NCBI RefSeq assembly: GCF_001746835.1
Contig: NZ_CP016094.1
Span: forward strand, 2,743,501 to 2,807,500
DNA: 64,000 nucleotides
Origin: Lacunisphaera limnophila
Lineage (GTDB): Bacteria > Verrucomicrobiota > Verrucomicrobiia > Opitutales > Opitutaceae
Direction: 5' to 3'
Made by a program: the position numbers and the translations under genes. Numbering within the stretch: position 1 is the stretch's first letter; each line of letters opens with the position of its first letter. Below, piece after piece: positions 57,367 through 64,000 of this stretch. The notes below the pieces were generated by a model, which was not told the origin of the DNA, searched no databases, and was given only the letters and a program-made list of their open reading frames with translations.

Positions 57367-58245
57367 TCAGGCGGCCAGGCCGGCGGCGAGGGCCAGGGCG
57401 CTCTTCGCCCGATTCATGATGTAGAGGTGGTAACCCGGAGCGCCGTGGGCGAGGAGATCGCGGATCTGGGACACGGCCCATTCGTTGCCGACTGATTCGA
57501 GGATCTCGGGGACCTCATGGGCGGCCTCGAGGCGCTTGATGAGGGTCGCGGGCAGGGTGGCGCCGCACATCTCGGTGAAGCGCTTGATCTGCTTGAGGGA
57601 CAGCACGGGCATGATGCCGGGCACGATCGGGATGGTGATGCCGCGGGCGCGGCACCGGTCGACAAAGCGGTAATAGACGGCGTTGTCGAAGAAGAGCTGC
57701 GTCGTGATGAAAGCCGCGCCGGCATCGACCTTGTGTTTCAGGTTGTCGAGATCGACTTCGAGGGACGGGGCCTCCGGATGTTTTTCCGGGTAGCCGCCGA
57801 CGCCGAGGCAGAAGTCAGGATGGCGGGCCATGAGCAGGGCAACGAGGTCGCTGCCGTAGCGCAGGCCATCCTGATAGGGTACGAACTCCGTCTGGCCCTT
57901 CGGCGGGTCGCCGCGCAGGGTCATGATGTTGCGGTAGCCGCCGGCGTGGAGTTGGTCGGCGACGGCGTGCAACTCGTCGCGCGTGTGCCCGACGCAGGTC
58001 AGGTGGGGCATGACGGTGAAGCCGATTTCCTCGCGCAGCAGGCGGCTGACTTGGGCGGTGCGTTCGCGGGTGCTGCCGCCGGCACCATAGGTTACGGAGA
58101 CAAAGTCGGGCGCGATGCGTTTCAGGGTCAGGGCCGTCTCACGCAGGGCGATGACGCCGGCCTCATCCTTGGGCGGGAAAAACTCCAGGGACCGCAACGG
58201 GCGTTGCAGGGAGAACAGGGTGGAGATGGAGGTATCCGGCAGCAT
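57367..58245 (-). CDS. metF: Methylenetetrahydrofolate reductase
   Basis: The product is 292 residues. SLEFFPPKDEAG near the start, the FAD-binding VTYGAGGSTRERT, MPHLTCVGHTRDEL, NIMTLRGDPP and FITTQLFFDN are the MetF hallmarks. It makes 5-methyl-THF for methionine synthesis. The 71-base upstream gap holds a small dyad TACAT/ATGTA, too weak to call an operator. It lies between the oxidoreductase and rlmN, all on the minus strand. Confidence 0.95.
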   Translation of the reverse strand: MLPDTSISTLFSLQRPLRSLEFFPPKDEAGVIALRETALTLKRIAPDFVSVTYGAGGSTRERTAQVSRLLREEIGFTVMPHLTCVGHTRDELHAVADQLHAGGYRNIMTLRGDPPKGQTEFVPYQDGLRYGSDLVALLMARHPDFCLGVGGYPEKHPEAPSLEVDLDNLKHKVDAGAAFITTQLFFDNAVYYRFVDRCRARGITIPIVPGIMPVLSLKQIKRFTEMCGATLPATLIKRLEAAHEVPEILESVGNEWAVSQIRDLLAHGAPGYHLYIMNRAKSALALAAGLAA

Positions 58246-58316
58246 GAGAAATCAATACATGCGTATTCGATGATATGTAAAGCCTCGTTTCGAGAGGGGG
58301 ACTCGGGCGGTCGGGA

Positions 58317-59450
<1,134 letters not shown>

Positions 59451-59507
59451 GGGTGGCAAATTGGACTTGGACAGGATTGGGAGCTTTGCGCAGAGTTCAA
59501 GATAAGC

Positions 59508-60647
59508 ATGAATCTCCTGCACCGGCACATCCTCGCGAACGTCTTCCTGACGTGTGCCGCGTCGGTCGGACTGTTCGCGTTCGTGCTGATGCTGGGCAAC
59601 GCGATGAAGGACCTGCTGGGGCCGATGCTGGCGGGCCAGCTGGCTCTGGAGACAGTCGTCCGGCTCGTGGCGCTGCTGGTGCCCTTCGTGGTGTATTACG
59701 CGCTGCCGATGGGCATGCTGACGGGCATCCTGCTCGTGCTCGGGCGGATGTCCTCGGACCGCGAGATCACGGCAATGCGGGCGTCGGGGCTGAGTGTCGC
59801 GTGGCTGTCGGCGCCGATCATTTTCCTGGCGCTGCTGGGGGTGGTGTTGTCGCTGCTGATCAACTTCCAATTCATGCCGGTGGCGCGGCTGGCGTATCAG
59901 CGCGAGTTTGCGGAGGCGGTGCGGCAGAATCCGCTGAGCTTCATCGTTCCGCGGACCTTCATCCGCGATTTTCCCGGGGTGGTCCTGTACGTGGGCGAGA
60001 AGGACGGGGAGAGGCTGAAGGATTTCTGGATCTGGGAACTTGATGGCCAGAACCGCGTGCGGCGCTTCGCGCGGGCGGAATCAGGGCTGCTGGATTACAG
60101 TGACGACAACAGCACGCTGGTGCTCACGCTGGAGCGGGCGCAGGTCGAGGTCCGGGACCCGAAGGATCCGGAGAATTTTTCCAAGCACATGATCAGTCCC
60201 GGGTCGGACGTGCTGCCGATCGACCTGCCGGTCAGCCGGCTGGCGGGCGACCGTTCGGTGAAGCGGAAGCTGAAGTGGCTGACTTTCCCGCAGCTGCTAG
60301 CGGAGTGGGCGCGGCTGAAGCAGCCCGACGCCACGGTGCCGGCGGCGGAGCGGGCCCAGCAGCTCATGCGCGTGCAAATCACGATCCAGGAGAAGGCGGC
60401 GATGGCGTTCGCCGTGCTGTCGTTTGCGCTGATTGCGATTCCCCTCGGCATCAAGATTTCCCGGAAGGAAACCTCGGCCAACCTGGGACTCGGGCTGCTA
60501 TTGGCAATGGGCTACTATTTTGCGACCATCATGGCCGGCTGGCTCGACAACCGGCCGGAGCTGCGGCCTGACTTGATCGTGTGGTTGCCCAATATCGTGT
60601 TCCAGGGGATCGGTTTGTGGCTTTTTTATCGGGTGGATCGTTCCTGA
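59508..60647 (+). CDS. LptF/LptG-family LPS export permease
   Basis: The product is 379 residues. Three N-terminal helices (LLHRHILANVFLTCAASVGLF, VRLVALLVPFVVYYALPMGML and WLSAPIIFLALLGVVLSLLI) are followed by a periplasmic beta-jellyroll (about 130-260). Three C-terminal helices end in IVFQGIGLWLFYRVDR. The LptF/G motif SSDREITAMRASGLS lies between helices 2 and 3. It pairs with LptB to lift lipopolysaccharide from the inner membrane. Whether it is F or G is not clear from sequence, and its partner is not in the window. Confidence 0.88.
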   Translation: MNLLHRHILANVFLTCAASVGLFAFVLMLGNAMKDLLGPMLAGQLALETVVRLVALLVPFVVYYALPMGMLTGILLVLGRMSSDREITAMRASGLSVAWLSAPIIFLALLGVVLSLLINFQFMPVARLAYQREFAEAVRQNPLSFIVPRTFIRDFPGVVLYVGEKDGERLKDFWIWELDGQNRVRRFARAESGLLDYSDDNSTLVLTLERAQVEVRDPKDPENFSKHMISPGSDVLPIDLPVSRLAGDRSVKRKLKWLTFPQLLAEWARLKQPDATVPAAERAQQLMRVQITIQEKAAMAFAVLSFALIAIPLGIKISRKETSANLGLGLLLAMGYYFATIMAGWLDNRPELRPDLIVWLPNIVFQGIGLWLFYRVDRS

Positions 60648-60725
60648 TCACCTCCGACCTTCAGCTGGTAACTCCCGTCCGTCCTGCGCCGTCTTCCCCC
60701 GTGTGTTCCAAGTCAGTCACCTCAC

Positions 60726-61313
60726 ATGGTTGAAGAATCGTTCGATTTCGCCGGTTGCCTCGAACGGGTGCGCAGGCGCGACCAGGCGGCCTGCCGGCAG
60801 CTTGTGGAGCAGCTTTACCCGCAAGTCACCCGCATCATCCGTTGTCATCTGCCCCGGCGGGTCGCCGAGGAAGATCTTGCCCAGGAAGTATTCATGAAGA
60901 TGTTCACGCGGCTCGACCAGTACCAGGGGGCGGTGCCATTTCCGCACTGGGTCTCGCGCATCGTGGTCACGACCTGCATCGACCAGTTGCGCGCGCAGAA
61001 ACGCCGCCCGGAGTACCGGTGGGCTGATCTCCCGGAGAGCCAGGCCGAGGTGTTGGACCACGTGTTGACGGACGAGCGCGACGCCCGGCCGGGTGACGCG
61101 CTGGCGGCGCGGGAGCTCGTCGACCGCTTGCTCGGGCAGCTCAAACCCGACGATCAGGTGGTCATCCGGCTGCTGGATCTGGAGCAGAAGACGCTGGCGG
61201 AGATCAGCGCGCTCACGGGCTGGAACCAGACCCTGATCAAGGTGCGCGCGTTTCGGGCCCGTCGGAAATTGCAAAAACTTTTTCAGGAACTACAACAGGA
61301 GGAGAAGAAATGA
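60726..61313 (+). CDS. RNA polymerase ECF-type sigma factor
   Basis: The product is 195 residues. Region 2 shows YPQVTRIIRCHLPRRVAEEDLAQEVFMKMF and HWVSRIVVTTCIDQLRAQKR. Region 4 is an HTH with DQVVIRLLDLEQKTLAEISALTGW. It should direct polymerase to a small stress regulon. Its stop overlaps the next start by 4 bases (ATGA), and the next gene encodes a membrane protein in the anti-sigma position. Confidence 0.9.
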   Translation: MVEESFDFAGCLERVRRRDQAACRQLVEQLYPQVTRIIRCHLPRRVAEEDLAQEVFMKMFTRLDQYQGAVPFPHWVSRIVVTTCIDQLRAQKRRPEYRWADLPESQAEVLDHVLTDERDARPGDALAARELVDRLLGQLKPDDQVVIRLLDLEQKTLAEISALTGWNQTLIKVRAFRARRKLQKLFQELQQEEKK

Positions 61314-61609
61314 ACGAATTCGACCAGCAATGGCACAAACTCACCGCGCTCGCGCGCCAGGCCCCGGGCGACCCGGGCGCCGGGCTGCCTCCCGGCTTTG
61401 CCACACGGGTAGCGGCGCGGGCGGCCGGGTCGCCGGTCGCCGGGCCCTGGTTTGCGCTTGAGCGTTTCGCCCTGCGGGGGTTCATCGCGGCCGCCGTGTG
61501 CGGCGTGGCGGCCGCCGCCTACGGCCTGCCGAGCCTCTCGACCGAACCGATCGACCTTTATGCCACCGGCACGGCCGACACCGTGGCTGATCTGCTGGAT
61601 CTTTCCTAA
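61310..61609 (+). CDS. Small membrane protein, probable anti-sigma factor
   Basis: The product is 99 residues. A cytoplasmic N-terminal part of about 50 residues (MNEFDQQWHKLTALARQAPG), one membrane helix (about 53-72, FALRGFIAAAVCGVAAAAYG) and a short periplasmic tail. No zinc-binding HxxxCxxC motif is present. Translational coupling to the ECF sigma gene suggests a simple membrane anti-sigma, but sequence alone does not prove it. Confidence 0.65.
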   Translation: MNEFDQQWHKLTALARQAPGDPGAGLPPGFATRVAARAAGSPVAGPWFALERFALRGFIAAAVCGVAAAAYGLPSLSTEPIDLYATGTADTVADLLDLS

Positions 61610-62071
61610 ATGAACAAACCTTGGAAAATCATCCTCGTGCTGCTTGGCATCTTTGCCGCCGGCGGCGTGACGGGCGGGTTCGTGACCCTGAAGGTTTGTC
61701 GCGACAAGATCGCCAACCGGCCGGTGCCCGAGGAATGGGAGCCCAGGCACCTCAAGAAGCTTTCCGACCGGCTTGCCCTTACGCCGGAGCAGCGGGAGCA
61801 GCTGCGTCCGATTATCCGCAGCCGCATGGAGGATCTGAACCGGCTGCGCAACCAGTCCATGGGCGAGACCCGCGTAGTGGTCGAGGCCATGCAGCGGGAG
61901 ATCAACGAAAAGCTGACGCCGGAGCAGCGGATCAAGTTCGCCGACATGAACCGCGAAATGCGCGAGATGCGCGATGCACGTGAGCGCCACGAGCGGGAAA
62001 AGAAGGCGAAAGCCGGGCACGCCAAGCCGGGGCCCGAGGGAGCGCCGCCGGCCAAGCCCCCCGCGCCCTGA
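61610..62071 (+). CDS. Membrane-anchored CpxP/Spy-like periplasmic protein
   Basis: The product is 153 residues. An N-terminal anchor (about 6-27, IILVLLGIFAAGGVTGGFVTL) is followed by a helical periplasmic domain. That domain has two LTPEQR motifs (LALTPEQREQLRPII and KLTPEQRIKFADM), as in Spy/CpxP and the ZraP-like heavy-metal sensors. A Lys/Pro-rich tail follows. It starts directly after the previous stop, so sigma factor, anti-sigma and this protein form one unit, as in envelope-stress or CnrYXH-type systems. Confidence 0.75.
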   Translation: MNKPWKIILVLLGIFAAGGVTGGFVTLKVCRDKIANRPVPEEWEPRHLKKLSDRLALTPEQREQLRPIIRSRMEDLNRLRNQSMGETRVVVEAMQREINEKLTPEQRIKFADMNREMREMRDARERHEREKKAKAGHAKPGPEGAPPAKPPAP

Positions 62072-62102
62072 ACGCATGGGCCAACCCGGGGCAGGGCCCC
62101 TC

Positions 62103-62127
62103 GCCGCGGAATTTCCGCGGCTTTTTT
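62103..62127 (+). terminator. Rho-independent terminator of the sigma-factor operon
   Basis: Stem GCCGCGGAA (62103-62111) pairs with TTCCGCGGC (62113-62121) around a one-base centre and is followed by TTTTTT (62122-62127). It lies 31 bases after the CpxP-like gene. Confidence 0.9.
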
Positions 62128-62134
62128 ATTTTGG

Positions 62135-62162
62135 TTGAAAGGGCAGGGGTGGGGCGTACGGT
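62135..62162 (+). promoter_or_regulatory. Promoter of the SRP RNA gene
   Basis: TTGAAA (62135-62140) and TACGGT (62157-62162) with a 16-base G-rich spacer form a plausible sigma-70 promoter. The RNA 5' end inferred from its terminal stem (62170) is 8 bases after the -10, the usual distance. Confidence 0.6.
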
Positions 62163-62169
62163 CCGCCTT

Positions 62170-62265
62170 GGCCAGGCGCCATGCATGGGCAGGCGCGTGA
62201 ACCCCGCCAGGGCCGGAAGGCAGCAACGGTGACGACGTCCTCCCAGTGCCGTGGATTGCCTGGCC
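62170..62265 (+). ncRNA. ffs: Signal recognition particle RNA, small bacterial type (4.5S)
   Basis: About 96 bases. The ends GGCCAGGC and GCCTGGCC pair. The apical domain carries the invariant Ffh-binding loops and GGAA tetraloop (CCAGGGCCGGAAGGCAGCA). The RNA binds Ffh and FtsY for membrane protein targeting. It lies just upstream of dnaX, a gene neighbourhood also seen in other bacteria. The 310-base stretch 62072-62381 is fully explained by the terminator, promoter, this RNA and a leader of dnaX. Confidence 0.93.
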
Positions 62266-62381
62266 ACTTTATTTTCGATCCTGGATTCCTGATTTCCAGC
62301 GGCACGGCCCGAGCGGCGAGGTCAAACTGAACATCAGGCTCGCCTTTCTGTTTTTCTGACCTCTGATTTCCGGCTTCGCGC

Positions 62382-63527
62382 ATGTCCGGCTCCTACCAAG
62401 TCATCGCCCGCAAGTGGCGTCCGCAGACCTTCGACGACGTCGTCGGGCAGGACCATGTGGTGCGGACGCTCAAGAACGCCATCGCCCGCAACCGGATCGC
62501 GCACGCCTACCTGCTGGTCGGCCCGCGCGGCACGGGCAAGACGAGCACCGCGCGCATTTTCGCCAAGGCACTCAACGCCGCGGGCGGACCCAACGCCGAT
62601 TTTGACCCCGCCGATCCGATCGCCACCTCCATTGCGGAGGGCCGGTGCCTCGATGTGATCGAGTTCGACGCCGCGTCGAACACCCAGGTAGACAAAGTGC
62701 GCGAGTTCATCATCGACACCGTCGCCTACGCGCCCGCCGAGGGGCGGTTCAAGGTCTACATCATCGACGAGGTACACATGCTCTCGGCCGGCTCGTTCAA
62801 CGCGCTGCTCAAGACGCTGGAGGAGCCCCCGGCGCACGTGAAGTTCATCTTCGCCACGACCGATCCCCAGAAGATGCCGGCCACGGTCATCTCCCGGTGC
62901 CAGCGGTTCGACCTCAAGCCGATCCCGACCGAGCTGATCGTGCAGCGGCTGAAGAAGATCGCCGGCAGCGAGAAGATCAAGGTGAGCGACGCCGCCCTGG
63001 CCAGCATCGCGCGCATGGCCGATGGCGGCATGCGCGACGCCCAGTCCATTTTTGACCAGATGATCTCCTTCTGCGGCGCCGAGATCGGCGAGGCGGACGT
63101 GCTGGATGTCTACGGCCTGGTCTCGGCGGCCAAGATCGCCGAGCTCGGCGCGGCGCTCGCGGCGGGCCAGCACAAGAAGATCGTGGCGATCGTGGACGAT
63201 TGCGACGAGAACGGCCGTGATCTTTACCGGTTGCTCGTGGACCTGCAAACCCACCTGCAGGGCGCGTTGCTAGATTCGATCGCCAAGGGCGGCCAGAGCG
63301 AGGTCCTCGGCACCCCGATGACCACCGAACAGCTCACGCGCCTGCTGGACGGGCTGCGCGAAGGGGAGAACGCCGTGAAGCACGGCCTGTCCGAGAAGGT
63401 GAATTTCGAGGTGGCGCTGCTCAAGGCCGTCGAGGCCAGCCGCGCCCGGGCGATCGACAGCCTGATCCGGGAGATCGCCACGCTGGCCGACGGCCTGCCC
63501 GCCGACGGCTCAAAAAAAAACGACTGA
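62382..63527 (+). CDS. dnaX: DNA polymerase III tau/gamma subunit, zero-frame (short) form
   Basis: The short form has 381 residues. AAA+ motifs are [18 protein letters not shown] (Walker A about 47-54), [11 protein letters not shown] (Walker B), [12 protein letters not shown] (sensor 1) and the SRC motif [11 protein letters not shown]. Domain III follows (about 240-370). The usual four-cysteine zinc module after Walker A is missing: only one Cys lies between Walker A and DAASN. The frame ends in SKKND after a run of nine A residues. A slip to the -1 frame continues to 63844 (see separate entry). DnaX loads the sliding clamp and couples polymerases. Confidence 0.94.
   Translation: MSGSYQVIARKWRPQTFDDVVGQDHVVRTLKNAIARNRIAHAYLLVGPRGTGKTSTARIFAKALNAAGGPNADFDPADPIATSIAEGRCLDVIEFDAASNTQVDKVREFIIDTVAYAPAEGRFKVYIIDEVHMLSAGSFNALLKTLEEPPAHVKFIFATTDPQKMPATVISRCQRFDLKPIPTELIVQRLKKIAGSEKIKVSDAALASIARMADGGMRDAQSIFDQMISFCGAEIGEADVLDVYGLVSAAKIAELGAALAAGQHKKIVAIVDDCDENGRDLYRLLVDLQTHLQGALLDSIAKGGQSEVLGTPMTTEQLTRLLDGLREGENAVKHGLSEKVNFEVALLKAVEASRARAIDSLIREIATLADGLPADGSKKND
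63512..63520 (+). promoter_or_regulatory. A9 slippery run at the end of dnaX
   Basis: Nine consecutive A residues read in the dnaX frame as TCA AAA AAA AAC. Both ribosomal -1 frameshifting (A AAA AAA or A AAA AAC heptamers) and transcriptional slippage are known at such runs; the Thermus dnaX gene uses a nine-A run. The zero frame stops 6 codons or fewer later, while the -1 frame stays open for 108 codons. Confidence 0.75.
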
Positions 63528-63844
63528 CGCGGCCGGCTGAGACGCCGACGGCCGAGGATGCCGGAGCGCGGCCGGGGGACGGGGACGCGGCGGCGCCGGT
63601 TGCCGATGCCCCGCTCGGGCCCACCTCCGAGGAAGAAGCGGCGTTCCTGGCTCAGGAGCGGGAAATGGGCATCGTGACCCCCGCTCTGACGCACACGGAA
63701 AACGTGCCGGAGGAAAAGGGCGACCTGCCGCCGATGGACGACCTGGTGAAGCGGATCCCGATGCCGGCCCGCGACCTGATGGAGGAGCTGTTCCGGGCGA
63801 AATTTGTGACCGTGAAACGGATCCCGCAATCTGCGCTCAAGTGA
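63518..63844 (+). CDS. dnaX: C-terminal tail of the long DnaX form, read in the -1 frame
   Basis: The -1 frame from the slippery run encodes 108 residues and stops at TGA 63842-63844, giving a predicted 487-residue long form. The first part is an acidic Ala/Pro/Gly/Asp linker ([19 protein letters not shown]). A compact end follows with [17 protein letters not shown] and [17 protein letters not shown], which looks like a folded, conserved-type terminus. No good independent start codon or ribosome site precedes it, which favours frameshift or slippage. A sequencing indel in the A run is the main alternative. Confidence 0.7.
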   Translation, partial: KRLTRPAETPTAEDAGARPGDGDAAAPVADAPLGPTSEEEAAFLAQEREMGIVTPALTHTENVPEEKGDLPPMDDLVKRIPMPARDLMEELFRAKFVTVKRIPQSALK

Positions 63845-63848
63845 GCTC

Positions 63849-64000
63849 CTAACCAACGGGCCAGGTGTCGCCGATCGGGGCGAGGCCGTGATGCGGGTGG
63901 AGATACAGGTAGGTCTGGGCTGAGCTGGCGGGCGAGGGTGGGGCGAGCAGGACGTCGACGCGTTCGTAGAGACCTTCGTCGAGGCCTTCGAGCCGGTCGA
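63849..64000 (-). CDS. Gamma-glutamylcyclotransferase (AIG2)-like protein, C-terminal part
   Basis: The gene runs in from the right edge on the minus strand; about 50 codons before the TAG at 63849-63851 are visible. They read LEGLDEGLYERVDVLL followed by QTYLYLHPHHG and end WPVG. The pattern L-EG--YERV-V and the following strand with Y-Y is that of the AIG2/GGCT fold (gamma-glutamylcyclotransferase-like). The N-terminal YGTL motif is outside the window. The gene converges on dnaX with a 4-base gap. Confidence 0.6.
   Translation of the reverse strand, partial: DRLEGLDEGLYERVDVLLAPPSPASSAQTYLYLHPHHGLAPIGDTWPVG

Noticed and set aside
58246-58316. Operator or SAM/SAH-type riboswitch before metF
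   Set aside because: Only a 5-bp dyad (TACAT/ATGTA) is visible in 71 bases, too short and weak to support a regulatory site.

Overview
The window is high-GC, gene-dense DNA from a Gram-negative bacterium. It has outer-membrane porins, a TolC-type protein, lptA/B/C and kdsC of lipopolysaccharide export and synthesis, an HPr kinase, and very weak Shine-Dalgarno signals. Many spacers hold palindromic repeats headed by GTAG or GGAG. Together with the phylum-typical proteins (Porin_5-like porin, PstC with a long periplasmic insert), this best fits Verrucomicrobiota, probably the Opitutaceae. That placement is an inference; no 16S rRNA gene is present.

Layout. 1-7.8 kb: end of a ClC channel gene, then a phosphate-starvation block (porin, pstS, pstC, pstA, pstB, phoU) with Pho-box repeats before the porin and before pstC. 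7.9-10.8 kb: a ROK sugar kinase and a low-affinity Pit transporter with its DUF47 partner. 11-16.8 kb: tRNA-His, an exonuclease/phosphatase, trpA, a REC-GGDEF regulator, a YegS-type lipid kinase, miaA and two membrane or TPR proteins. 17-23.6 kb: TolC-like protein, membrane-anchored SurA/PpiD-like chaperone, HIT protein, HugZ-like oxidase, sucD and sucC. 24.2-37.4 kb: a complete urea module, with a sigma-54-type promoter, a porin, urtABCDE, ureABC and ureEFGD, and a guanidinium exporter gene (gdx/sugE) set on the opposite strand between ureC and ureE. 37.4-41.9 kb: on the minus strand, kdsC-lptC-lptA-lptB-hprK-rph and a small His-rich membrane protein. 42-44.2 kb: a quinone/electrophile resistance set like mhqR-mhqO-mhqD. 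44.4-49.3 kb: rpiB, a lipoprotein, a HAD phosphatase, a chimeric SUMF1 protein and a DMT permease. 49.3-55.8 kb: sucA-sucB-lpdA (2-oxoglutarate dehydrogenase), with a small gene and a SUI1 factor diverging. 55.8-60.6 kb: Gfo/Idh/MocA oxidoreductase, metF, rlmN and an LptF/LptG permease. 60.7-64 kb: an ECF sigma factor with a probable anti-sigma and a CpxP-like protein, SRP RNA, dnaX and a partial gamma-glutamylcyclotransferase-like gene.

How the parts work together. The phosphate block pairs an outer-membrane pore with the high-affinity Pst pump under Pho-box control. The urea block does the same for nitrogen: porin, Urt pump, urease and nickel-insertion chaperones, apparently opened by a sigma-54 promoter as is usual for nitrogen control. 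sucCD and sucAB-lpdA supply consecutive steps of the TCA cycle.

Most notable observations. (1) dnaX ends in a run of nine A residues; a -1 slip joins it to an open 108-codon tail, predicting two protein forms. (2) Several REP/REPIN-like families occur. All three full copies of one family lie between convergent genes, and one supplies the stop codon of ureD. (3) REP-like hairpins are read as protein in both linkers of the E2 subunit of 2-oxoglutarate dehydrogenase, in the SUI1 protein and possibly at the N terminus of UreF. All homology calls were made by eye, without database searches.
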